From CALWZE01 sp964645785 (GTDB lineage: Bacteria > Bacillota > Clostridia > Oscillospirales > Ruminococcaceae): DNA of 7,843 bases. The position numbers were made by a program, and so were the translations under genes. The DNA lies in assembly GCA_964645785.1 (NCBI GenBank), contig CAZYAV010000067.1, positions 1 to 7,843 of the forward strand, read 5' to 3'. A model generated the notes under the pieces. The model saw only the letters and a program-made list of their open reading frames with translations. It searched no databases and was not told the DNA's origin. Shown one piece after another: positions 1-6,049 of this stretch. Position 1 is the first letter of the stretch. Every line of letters starts with the position of its first letter.

Positions 1-923
1 CCAGCGTCATCTGCATGCCGGACGGCGCGCCCATCAGCAAGGTGGAGGCGACCAAGTCCTACGGCGCGCAGGTCGCGCTGGTCGAGGGCGCGTATGACGA
101 CGCCTACACCCACGCAGTCGAGCTGCAAAAGACCGAGGGCTACACCCTCATCCACCCCTTTGACGACGACGAGGTGATTGCCGGGCAGGGCACCATCGGC
201 CTGGAAATTCTCGACCAGCTGCCCGATGTCGACGCGGTTGTGGTGCCGGTTGGCGGCGGCGGGCTGATTGCGGGGGTTGCGTTTGCCATCAAGCAGCTGC
301 GGCCGGATTGCAGGGTCTACGGCGTGCAGGCGGCGGGCGCGCCCTCGATGGCCGAATCCCTGCGCCAAAACGAGCAGATCACCCTTCCCGCCGTCTCCAC
401 CTTTGCGGACGGCATCGCGGTCAAGCATCCGGGCGACCTGACTTTCCAGCTCGTCCAAAAATATGTCGACGGGATTGTCACCGTGACAGACGACGAGATT
501 GCGGCGGCCATCCTCGCGCTGATGGAAAAGCAGAAGCTGGTGGCCGAGGGGGCGGGCGCCGTCTCGGTTGCGGCGGTTATGTTCGGCAAAATCCCGGTTG
601 CGGGCAAGCGGGTCTGCGCCGTCGTCAGCGGCGGCAACATCGACGTCAACATCCTCTCCCGCGTGATCTCGCGCGGGCTTGTGATGAGCGGGCGCAGCAC
701 CTCGCTGACCATCTCGCTCGTCGACAAGCCCGGCCAGCTGGAGGGGGTCAGCCGGGTCGTCGCCGGGCACGGCGGCAACGTCGTGAGCGTCGATTACGAC
801 CTCGGCGACACCGGCATGGCGATCAACAGCTGCTTTTTGCGCATCGCGCTCGAGACCCGGGATCACGCGCACATTGAGGAGATCCGGCGGGCGCTGGAGG
901 ACGGCGGCTTCCACATTATCTGA
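1..923 (+). CDS. Threonine ammonia-lyase (threonine dehydratase), PLP-dependent, with C-terminal ACT domain; 5' partial
   Basis: The reading frame is open at the left edge (first whole codon at base 3) and ends at TGA 921-923, so the N-terminus is missing. The enzyme converts L-threonine to 2-oxobutanoate and ammonia in the cytoplasm. Numbering from the Met at base 15: the fragment opens with PDGAPISKVEATKSYGA, a segment typical of the family. GGGGL at 80-84 is the glycine loop that binds the PLP phosphate, EGAGA lies at 178-182 and SGGNID at 205-210. From about residue 228 a C-terminal ACT domain begins (LTISLVDKPGQLEGVSRVV) and runs to the end. The PLP-binding lysine would lie upstream of the window. 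The single short ACT-type tail fits the medium-length TdcB-like form better than the long biosynthetic IlvA with two regulatory modules. ACT domains usually bind small effectors, but which one cannot be read here. The gene is very GC-rich (41 of 60 bases in 541-600). Family assignment is firm; catabolic or biosynthetic role is open, so no symbol is given. Confidence 0.93.
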   Translation, partial: SVICMPDGAPISKVEATKSYGAQVALVEGAYDDAYTHAVELQKTEGYTLIHPFDDDEVIAGQGTIGLEILDQLPDVDAVVVPVGGGGLIAGVAFAIKQLRPDCRVYGVQAAGAPSMAESLRQNEQITLPAVSTFADGIAVKHPGDLTFQLVQKYVDGIVTVTDDEIAAAILALMEKQKLVAEGAGAVSVAAVMFGKIPVAGKRVCAVVSGGNIDVNILSRVISRGLVMSGRSTSLTISLVDKPGQLEGVSRVVAGHGGNVVSVDYDLGDTGMAINSCFLRIALETRDHAHIEEIRRALEDGGFHII

Positions 924-1295
924 ACACTGCGCGCCGGGCAAGGCGTCGGAGCGAATACTCTGCACGGGTTCCGCGCACCGCCGGCGGGCTGCGGTGTGTT
1001 GCCGGGCGGGGCGGCTGTCGTGATACAAATTTGAAAGCGTTCCCTTAGTGCAGCCTTCCCGGCTGTCCGCCCCCTGCCCGGGGGCTCTGACACACACCCG
1101 CGCCCGCCGGCACACACGGTTTTTCGGGTTGATTTCCCCGGTTTCCGACCCCCGGCCGCCGGCGATGTGGGTTTCCCCGCTGTCGGGCGGCGTTCGGGCG
1201 GCAAAGCGGAGTCCCCGACGCGCGTCTGCGGCTGTTTGTTCGCGAAAGAAAAAGCCGGTTTGCCCGGATATTTCGGAATTTTGGGAGGATTTTTT
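924..1295. other. 372-base intergenic stretch between threonine ammonia-lyase and M20 gene
   Basis: No convincing coding frame is seen. It holds GC-rich inverted repeats: CACCGC 976-981 with GCGGTG 991-996, and GCCCCC 1069-1074 with GGGGGC 1080-1085 around a 5-base loop. Neither is followed by a T-run, so neither is a clear terminator. A weak promoter-like pair, TTGCCG 999-1004 and TACAAA 1024-1029 (spacer 19, preceded by TG at 1021-1022), could start an M20 transcript with a leader of about 260 bases. The ribosome binding site of the M20 gene closes the region. I see no known riboswitch motif. Confidence 0.5.
1283..1289 (+). promoter_or_regulatory. Ribosome binding site that fixes the M20 start
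   Basis: GGGAGGA lies 6 bases before the ATG at 1296. The same frame has an earlier ATG at 1167 without such a site, and the 43 residues it would add look unlike the family. The start at 1296 is therefore preferred. Confidence 0.85.
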
Positions 1296-2477
1296 ATGAA
1301 ACTCAATGAAGCGGTTAACGACGCCATCGACCGCCTGCTCCCGGCCTGCTGGGCGCTTGCGGACTGGATCACCAATCACCCCGAAATCGGCGGGCAGGAG
1401 GTCATGGCCGTGCAGAAGCTGACCGATTTTCTGCGCGGGCAGGGATACACCGTCACCTCGCCCTGCGGCACGATGCCGCACAGCTTCCTTGCGGAGGATC
1501 TGACCCCCGCCAACCGGGACAAGCCCAAGGTGGCGCTGCTGTGCGAATACGACGCGCTGCCCGAGGTCGGCCACGCCTGCGGGCACTCCATTCACGGCGT
1601 GATGTCGGTGCTGGCGGCGCTCGCGCTGCGGGAGGCGCTGCCCGATTTCCCGTTCCGGCTGGATGTGGCAGGCACGCCGGACGAGGAGTCGATGGGCGGC
1701 AAGGTCGTCATGCAGCGCGAGCATGTGTTTGATGGGTACGCGTTCGCCATCATGGGGCACATCGACAACATCAACTGCCCGCAAATCAAAGTCGTCGCGA
1801 GCGACGGGCTGTACATCACCTTCCACGGGGTCGCGACCCACGCCAGCTCTTCGCCCGAGCGCGGCGTCAACGCGCTCAACGCGGCACAGTTTTTCATGCA
1901 CGCGTCGGACATGCTGCGCCAGCACCTGACCCCCGACTGCCAGATTCACGGCATCATCACCGACGGCGGCGAAGCCCCCAACACGACGCCGGACAAAATC
2001 ACCCTCAACTACTATTACCGGGCGGCGACCGTGACGCACATGGCCATCCTGCGCGAGCGGTTGATGCGCTGCATCGAGGGCGCGTGCGTCGCCACCGGCT
2101 GCACCAGCGAGCTTTGCCCCAACCACAGCGGCATGTTTGCGGAGCTGAGCTATCTGCCGACCGCGATTCGGGTCATCGGCGAGACCTTTGACGCGCTCGG
2201 GATGCCGTGGTGCGAGATGGCAAAGGCAGAGGGCTCGACCGACGCGGGCAACGTCGACCTGAGCGTGCCGACCTTCCACCTGGAAATCAAGGGGACGGAC
2301 AGCTTCTGCGATTTCCACACCCGGGAATTCGAGGCGCAGATGCACGGCGCGCGCGGCCAAAAAACGCTGCGGGACGGCGCGCGGGTTCTCGCCCAGGTCA
2401 TCAACCGGCTGGCCGAGAACCCCGACGAGCTGCGCGCGATTCAGGCCGAGCACCGCGCCTACCGCCAGCTCGGTTAA
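1296..2477 (+). CDS. M20-family metallo-amidohydrolase (AbgB/PM20D2-like, M20D group)
   Basis: A 393-residue cytoplasmic enzyme without a signal peptide. The family hydrolyses amide bonds of N-acyl amino acids, dipeptides or p-aminobenzoyl-glutamate using two metal ions. Visible motifs: YDALPEVGHACGH at 85-97, in which C95 and H97 fit the M20D metal-ligand signature; TPDEE at 127-131, the catalytic-base and metal-ligand Glu pair; GH at 154-155; HASSSPERGVNA at 182-193, the lid/dimerisation domain signature; and STDAGNV at 314-320 followed by PTFH (H328), the C-terminal metal-site segment typical of AbgB-like proteins. Length matches the family. The start is set by the GGGAGGA site. It stands 372 bases after the threonine ammonia-lyase and is probably a separate transcription unit. 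No intrinsic terminator with a T-run follows on the + strand. The exact substrate cannot be deduced. The combination with threonine ammonia-lyase suggests amino-acid or peptide catabolism, which is inference only. Confidence 0.92.
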   Translation: MKLNEAVNDAIDRLLPACWALADWITNHPEIGGQEVMAVQKLTDFLRGQGYTVTSPCGTMPHSFLAEDLTPANRDKPKVALLCEYDALPEVGHACGHSIHGVMSVLAALALREALPDFPFRLDVAGTPDEESMGGKVVMQREHVFDGYAFAIMGHIDNINCPQIKVVASDGLYITFHGVATHASSSPERGVNALNAAQFFMHASDMLRQHLTPDCQIHGIITDGGEAPNTTPDKITLNYYYRAATVTHMAILRERLMRCIEGACVATGCTSELCPNHSGMFAELSYLPTAIRVIGETFDALGMPWCEMAKAEGSTDAGNVDLSVPTFHLEIKGTDSFCDFHTREFEAQMHGARGQKTLRDGARVLAQVINRLAENPDELRAIQAEHRAYRQLG

Positions 2478-2796
2478 CCCGCTTCCCCGCTGCCATTGAG
2501 CTATTGAGGACTTTTATAAGTATAAGGTTTGCATGAATTTACAGACCTGTTTTTATTTATCCTGCAATAACTTTTTTCGGTTGAAACCGTATCACGTGCT
2601 CTGCCGCGATGGGGCGGCCGGTCTGCTTTTGCGGTCTGGAGCTCGCCGCCCCAAAGCGGCTCAGTCCCCCGCCGCGCACAGCCTTTACCTCGTTTTCGGC
2701 GGGAAGCCGCGCATGGGAAAACCGGCGGAAATTTCCGGGCGCACAGTTGCAAGCCCGGCGAATCCGCCCTTTGCGGGCGAAGACAACAGAACGGAA
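2478..2796. other. Convergent intergenic region, AT-rich island then GC-rich inverted repeats
   Basis: No gene is supported. Bases about 2503-2580 are strikingly AT-rich (18 G/C of 60 in 2521-2580) inside GC-rich surroundings and contain promoter-like hexamers, none convincing. From 2600 the DNA is GC-rich and folded-looking: TGGGGCGGC 2610-2618 pairs perfectly with GCCGCCCCA 2645-2653; the direct repeat CGGTCTG is at 2619-2625 and 2632-2638; GCGGC 2656-2660 can pair with GCCGC 2671-2675; CGGAAATTTCCG 2726-2737 is a perfect 12-base palindrome; and CGCCC 2765-2769 can pair with GGGCG 2775-2779. Confidence 0.5.
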
Positions 2797-2825
2797 AACC
2801 GCCGGGGCTTTGTGCCCCGGCGGTT
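2797..2825 (-). terminator. Intrinsic terminator of the alpha/beta hydrolase gene
   Basis: A perfect 12-bp stem, AACCGCCGGGGC 2797-2808 with GCCCCGGCGGTT 2814-2825, and a 5-base loop. Read on the - strand it begins about 27 bases after the hydrolase stop codon and ends in GGTTTTCCGTT, a short T-tract. On the + strand only two T's follow, so it should act mainly on - strand transcripts. Confidence 0.75.
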
Positions 2826-2851
2826 CGCTGTGCAGTCGCGCCCTCGTATTT

Positions 2852-3928
2852 TTAAGAAGCGGACATTTCTCTCGCTCTTTCGGTTTCCGCAATTTGATGG
2901 ACAAGCGCAGAAAAGCCCTCCGAATCCGATTCCAACAAACCGTGCGTCATGTGTTCCATCAAAAACATCTGCTTGTACGGCGCGTTCACCGCTTCAAAAT
3001 ACGCCTGTGCCAACTGCCAGTTTGTCTGGTAGTCCCTGTCGCCGTTTATATTGTAAAACGGCACCGGATAGTCCACCCTGTCTTTCAGGGAGAAGGACGC
3101 AAATTCCCCGGACGCCAGAAAATCCAGATAGACACGCATGTCCCGGTTAAAATAGCGGATCCAATCGGCAAGGGAGTAGTTCGGATTAAACAGAACCGTT
3201 GTGAACAGATTGTAATCCGAGCCGTTTACCATCATATCAAAGCCATATTTTTGCAAGATGGCGTTTTTTGCGCCGATATGCTCTGTTGTAAGGCAGCCGG
3301 GCGTCAGCTGCTGCACAAGCTGCATCGTCTCCGAGTCGCCCGCAGCCCACAGGATGGCCTGCTGCCGGAACGCCTCCTCATTTTCCAGGCAGTCGACAAG
3401 CTGCCCCGCCCCGATGAAGCACGCGTAGTATTCCGGATATTCCAGCACCAGATTGGCGCCGTAAATCGAGCCCCAGGAATGACCCAGCACGGTAATCCTG
3501 TCCTTGGAAAGGTAGTCCAGTATGAATTCCGTCACTTCCTTCCCGTCGGTCATCAGCAGCTGCCGCGTCAGCACGGTGTCATTCTGTTTGGGGTCGTAGC
3601 TTTTGCCGCAGTTGCGCTGATCCCAGGTGACCACGGTGTAGACGTCCGCCCATTTTCTCGTGAACGCATAGTCAATGTCGCTGGTCGCCGAGCCCGGGCC
3701 GCCATGCAGATACAGCAAAACGGGATTGTCCCTGTCCTGCCCATAAATATTGATCCACTGCTCTGTGCCGTTTATCTCGATAACCATCGACTCATTTATG
3801 CCGCCGTCCGGCGTTCTGCCGTAAATCGCCCTCCCCGCCGCCCGGACAAGAAGGAGCAGCACAACGAGCGCCAGCACTGCAAGCGCCGCCCATTTCAGAA
3901 TTTTCAAAGCCCCGCATTTTTTCTTCAT
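2852..3928 (-). CDS. Membrane-anchored alpha/beta hydrolase, prolyl-iminopeptidase-like (S33)
   Basis: A 358-residue protein. Residues about 10-29 form one hydrophobic helix after a Lys-rich start (MKKK), suggesting an N-terminal membrane anchor with the enzyme outside the cell. The alpha/beta-hydrolase core follows: HGGPGS at 75-80 (oxyanion region typical of S33 and related hydrolases), WDQRNCGKS at 102-110 (the family's DQRGxGxS motif with Asn for the usual Gly), GHSWGS at 149-154 with Ser151 as nucleophile, GDRDYQ at 296-301 supplying the likely acid Asp, and EHMTHG at 325-330 with His329 as the likely catalytic His. The family includes proline iminopeptidases and other hydrolases, so peptidase activity is only a guess. 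The start at 3928 has AAGGA 7 bases upstream. An earlier in-frame ATG at 3973 lacks a spaced site and overlaps the -10 of the predicted promoter. Base composition is lower in GC than in neighbouring genes (24 of 60 bases in 3181-3240). It has its own promoter and terminator. Confidence 0.88.
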   Translation of the reverse strand: MKKKCGALKILKWAALAVLALVVLLLLVRAAGRAIYGRTPDGGINESMVIEINGTEQWINIYGQDRDNPVLLYLHGGPGSATSDIDYAFTRKWADVYTVVTWDQRNCGKSYDPKQNDTVLTRQLLMTDGKEVTEFILDYLSKDRITVLGHSWGSIYGANLVLEYPEYYACFIGAGQLVDCLENEEAFRQQAILWAAGDSETMQLVQQLTPGCLTTEHIGAKNAILQKYGFDMMVNGSDYNLFTTVLFNPNYSLADWIRYFNRDMRVYLDFLASGEFASFSLKDRVDYPVPFYNINGDRDYQTNWQLAQAYFEAVNAPYKQMFLMEHMTHGLLESDSEGFSALVHQIAETERAREMSAS

Positions 3929-3935
3929 TTTGCCG

Positions 3936-3940
3936 TCCTT
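3936..3940 (-). promoter_or_regulatory. Ribosome binding site that fixes the hydrolase start
   Basis: AAGGA on the - strand lies 7 bases before the ATG at 3928. This supports that start over the in-frame ATG at 3973, which has only an AGG directly touching it. Confidence 0.7.
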
Positions 3941-3971
3941 CGCCGCTTTCCGTTTGCTCCTGTTTCGTCTC

Positions 3972-4000
3972 ATCCTACCACACGGCCGGGCAGAGCGCAA
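3972..4000 (-). promoter_or_regulatory. Candidate sigma-A-type promoter of the hydrolase gene
   Basis: On the - strand TTGCGC (3995-4000) and TAGGAT (3972-3977) are separated by exactly 17 bases. Transcription would begin near 3965 and give a short leader before the ATG at 3928. The match to consensus is moderate. Confidence 0.45.
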
Positions 4001-4160
4001 GGACAGCGCGGCGGTGCAGGCCGCCCGCGGCGCGGTTTGCCACCCCCTGCGCGGCAGGAAGTCTCTGTATCCCCCTGCCCGTTCCCTGCCCACTTGCGCA
4101 GGCAGTCTTTGCGGGCACATTCGGTATACGTCCGGCCGAGTCGTGGCTCCCGGAGGAACA

Positions 4161-4192
4161 GAGGACAGCCGTGCGGCTGCACGGCTGTCCTC
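4161..4192 (+). terminator. Strong hairpin between transporter and hydrolase; U-tract faces the + direction
   Basis: A perfect 14-bp stem, GAGGACAGCCGTGC 4161-4174 with GCACGGCTGTCCTC 4179-4192, with a GGCT loop. On the + strand it is followed by GTTTTTGTTTATT, a textbook terminator tail. On the - strand it begins about 51 bases after the transporter stop but is followed only by TGTTCCTCC, a poor U-tract, although an A-rich run precedes it. By position it would serve the transporter; by sequence it best ends + strand transcripts. Confidence 0.75.
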
Positions 4193-4243
4193 GTTTTTGT
4201 TTATTCCCCTTGCCCGAACAGGGTGACCTTCCGAAAGAAGCGG

Positions 4244-5653
4244 TCAGGCTTTCTTCGCCGCGAGCTGCTCGCGGATCTCGGTCATCTTGTTCTCGGTCAG
4301 CGGGTAGAACAGGAAGAGTACAAAGCCGGCGGCGAGAATCAGGCCGGGGATAAGGGTGGTCAGGTTTGAGATCACCGAAAGCTGCTCCGGGGTCGCCTGG
4401 GAGGCAGCGCTAAATCCGACATTCGCCAGCGCGCCGGAAACGACGGAAGCTGTGATAATCTGGCCAATCGAGAAGTTGATACTGAAATAAGACAGCAGGT
4501 AGGCGGTCATATTGCGGCCGCGCTTGAGCTCCCAATATTCGCCGATGTCCGCGTACATCGAGGGGCTGACCGTCGTGTTCATGCCCGAGCAGAAGCGTCC
4601 AAGGCAGACAAACAGCGAGATGCCGATAACGGTGGTGCCGAAAAATTTCGCGAGAATCATGGACAGAGCGAAACCGCCGTAAGCCACAAGGTTTGTGGTC
4701 TTTTTGCCCAGCTTGGGCGCGATGAACTTCGAGCAATAGCTGCCCAGCAGCATACCGATGTTGGAAATGACGAGGAAAGTCGTCATCGCGCTCATATCGC
4801 CGACAACATACGAGAAATAATAGCTGATTGCGCCGGTGTAGATCATCGTGCAGCAGGACTTCGTCAGGTCGCCACAGAAGAGCATAATCAGCGGCGGATT
4901 CTTGACAAGCGCGATCACATACTCGGAGAGCGGAATCTTGTCCTTCTTCTCCTCTTTCTTCGCCTCTGCCTTTTCAGCAGCCGCGTCAGCCGTATCAGCA
5001 ACAGGATAGAGGTCGTAGTCCTTTGCACTCCAGGCGGTGATCCAGTAACCGACAACGCCGCAGAGACCATAGATTGCAAAGACCCACATATAGCCCTTGC
5101 TCTCGCCGCCGAAGAAAGCGACAAGGGGAACGGTGATAAAGGAGTACAGCACGCTGCCCAGCATCGCGAGGGTCGCGCGGTTGCCGGTCAGATTGGTGCG
5201 ATCCTTCACTGTTTTTGCCATCAGCGGCGCAAGTGAAAGATGCGCGGTCTCATAGAACGAGGCGAACAGGCCGACGATAATAAAGACGATGCTGTAATAC
5301 AGGAACTGCACAATCGGCGCCGCGGTAATCTTTAAGTAGGTAAAGACCATGCCGAGCGCGCCGATCGGATACGTATAGATCAGCCAGAAACGAAATTTGC
5401 CGGCCTTGTGCGAGGTCGACTGCATGATCGCGCCCTTGATCGGCGCCCAGAACAGCATAAGAATACGGGAAACCGATGTCGTCAGACCCATCAGGGTCGG
5501 GCTCATGCCGACCACGTTGGTCAAGAAGTAATAATAAAACGTGTTGTTGACACTGTTGGACATGGTGGAAAAGATGGTACCCACGCCGTAAGCCCAGGAC
5601 TTACCGGTTGTCAACGGCTTTTCACAATCGGGTTTTCGCTGCATCTCTGCCAT
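4244..5653 (-). CDS. MFS transporter of the GPH (glycoside-pentoside-hexuronide:cation symporter)/MFS_2 family
   Basis: A 469-residue integral membrane protein with about 12 hydrophobic helices. A charged cytoplasmic loop rich in Ala, Lys and Glu (about 218-240) separates the two six-helix halves. Family marks: GAIMQSTSHKAGKFRFW at 74-90 (loop 2-3 motif), NRATLAMLGS at 158-167, YYFSYVVGD at 278-286, YADIGEYWELKRGRN at 367-381, and the C-terminal YPLTENKMTEIREQL. Members usually import sugars or glycosides with Na+ or H+. Aligned without gaps to MelB from Arg63, the MelB cation-site residues Asp55, Asn58 and Asp59 correspond to Met66, Trp69 and Ala70. The sugar-site Asp19 corresponds to Thr30, and Asp124 to Glu135. 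Coupling and substrate may therefore differ. The start has GGAGGAA 8 bases upstream; the ATG three codons on has no site. A good promoter lies upstream. It is divergent from the URO-D-like gene, and shared promoter repeats suggest co-regulation. Confidence 0.9.
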   Translation of the reverse strand: MAEMQRKPDCEKPLTTGKSWAYGVGTIFSTMSNSVNNTFYYYFLTNVVGMSPTLMGLTTSVSRILMLFWAPIKGAIMQSTSHKAGKFRFWLIYTYPIGALGMVFTYLKITAAPIVQFLYYSIVFIIVGLFASFYETAHLSLAPLMAKTVKDRTNLTGNRATLAMLGSVLYSFITVPLVAFFGGESKGYMWVFAIYGLCGVVGYWITAWSAKDYDLYPVADTADAAAEKAEAKKEEKKDKIPLSEYVIALVKNPPLIMLFCGDLTKSCCTMIYTGAISYYFSYVVGDMSAMTTFLVISNIGMLLGSYCSKFIAPKLGKKTTNLVAYGGFALSMILAKFFGTTVIGISLFVCLGRFCSGMNTTVSPSMYADIGEYWELKRGRNMTAYLLSYFSINFSIGQIITASVVSGALANVGFSAASQATPEQLSVISNLTTLIPGLILAAGFVLFLFYPLTENKMTEIREQLAAKKA

Positions 5654-5707
5654 AAAATAAATTCCTCCAATTCATCATAAAACAATTTTGTCCGTACCGT
5701 GTTCGCC

Positions 5708-5719
5708 TCTTGTATTTAC
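5708..5719 (+). repeat. Direct repeat copy 1, TCTTGTATTTAC (candidate operator)
   Basis: Identical to 5987-5998. It lies immediately downstream of the predicted transporter transcription start, where a bound repressor could block initiation or early elongation. Confidence 0.6.
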
Positions 5720-5726
5720 TGAATTA

Positions 5727-5756
5727 AGTTTAGCACCGTAATCTTTGCCGTGTCAA
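5727..5756 (-). promoter_or_regulatory. Candidate promoter of the transporter gene
   Basis: On the - strand a perfect -35 TTGACA (5751-5756) is followed after 18 bases by TAAACT (5727-5732). A T-run just upstream of the -35 resembles an UP element. Transcription would start near 5720 and leave a leader of about 65 bases. Confidence 0.65.
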
Positions 5757-5940
5757 AAAAGCACGAACTCTTTGGCGAAATACCCAGAAAAGCAGGGAAA
5801 TACGCCGCCAAATGGGCTTCGTTTTTGTGCAAGCTGCGCAGGCATCATTCTTCCCTTTCGCCCCGGATCGCATTTGAATGCGGCACTTTTTATATGCATT
5901 GTGCAATTTTGAATCGCTCTGTGGACAATTTCCCGCCATG

Positions 5941-5969
5941 TTGCACATTCCCTGTATTTATGTTAAGAT
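5941..5969 (+). promoter_or_regulatory. Candidate extended -10 promoter of the URO-D-like operon
   Basis: TTGCAC (5941-5946), a 17-base spacer, and TAAGAT (5964-5969) preceded by TG at 5961-5962, an extended -10. Transcription would start near 5976, giving a leader of about 75 bases that contains the second perfect 12-base repeat. Confidence 0.55.
5951..5962 (+). repeat. Degenerate repeat copy, CCTGTATTTATG
   Basis: It shares the 8-base core TGTATTTA with the two perfect copies and sits in the spacer between the -35 and -10 of the predicted + promoter, 37 bases before the next copy. Confidence 0.4.
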
Positions 5970-5986
5970 AAATAAGTGCAAAGCCA

Positions 5987-5998
5987 TCTTGTATTTAC
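5987..5998 (+). repeat. Direct repeat copy 2, TCTTGTATTTAC (candidate operator)
   Basis: Identical to 5708-5719. Here the core extends to TTGTATTTACAA (5989-6000), an inverted repeat TTGTA-TT-TACAA with a GT-N4-AC centre, as often bound by dimeric repressors such as GntR-type proteins. It lies about 11 bases after the predicted + transcription start. Confidence 0.6.
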
Positions 5999-6031
5999 AA
6001 ATCATCCATCCTGTTGCCCCTGGCGACACAG

Positions 6032-6038
6032 AAAGGAA
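6032..6038 (+). promoter_or_regulatory. Distant ribosome binding site before a TTG start
   Basis: AAAGGAA ends 11 bases before the TTG at 6050. An in-frame TAG at 6044-6046 rules out any earlier start, and the next in-frame ATG is 53 codons inside the protein, so TTG with this somewhat distant site is the only reasonable choice. It suggests modest translation. Confidence 0.65.
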
Positions 6039-6049
6039 CGTGATAGGCT

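Larger units (their letters stand above)
3929..4243. other. 315-base gap between transporter stop and hydrolase start
   Basis: It contains the hydrolase ribosome binding site, a candidate hydrolase promoter and, next to the transporter, a strong hairpin. Between about 4001 and 4160 no gene or clear regulatory motif is seen. The hydrolase frame stays open upstream to beyond 4120 on the - strand, but the translation there is Arg- and Pro-rich and looks like chance. Confidence 0.5.
5654..6049. other. 396-base divergent regulatory region between transporter and URO-D-like operon
   Basis: It carries one candidate promoter in each direction, with 184 bases between the two -35 boxes, a 12-base direct repeat at both predicted transcript starts, four GTGCAA/TTGCAC hexamers (5827, 5901, 5941, 5976) and the near-palindrome CGCATTTGAATGCG at 5869-5882. 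No convincing coding frame is seen. It is much more AT-rich than the surrounding genes, as expected for a regulatory region. Confidence 0.65.

Noticed and set aside
1069..1085. The GC hairpin GCCCCC/GGGGGC as a terminator for threonine ammonia-lyase.
   Set aside because: It has only 6 bp, is followed by TCTGACAC without a T-run, and lies almost 150 bases after the stop codon.
863..1375. A 170-codon - strand frame across the gap between threonine ammonia-lyase and M20.
   Set aside because: The composition is low-complexity Pro/Arg/Ala, it overlaps the ends of two real genes, and no domain is seen. It would have been the only candidate gene for this gap.
2609..4369. A 586-codon open frame on the + strand opposite the hydrolase.
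   Set aside because: It is antisense to a hydrolase with an intact catalytic triad. Its translation is rich in Arg, Pro and His with no recognisable domain, and it exists because the GC-rich opposite frame lacks stops.
5869..5882. The near-palindrome CGCATTTGAATGCG, followed by GCACTTTTT, as a terminator.
   Set aside because: The stem is only 5-6 bp with a tiny loop, and no gene ends upstream. It could be an operator, but a single unconfirmed palindrome is not enough to call one.
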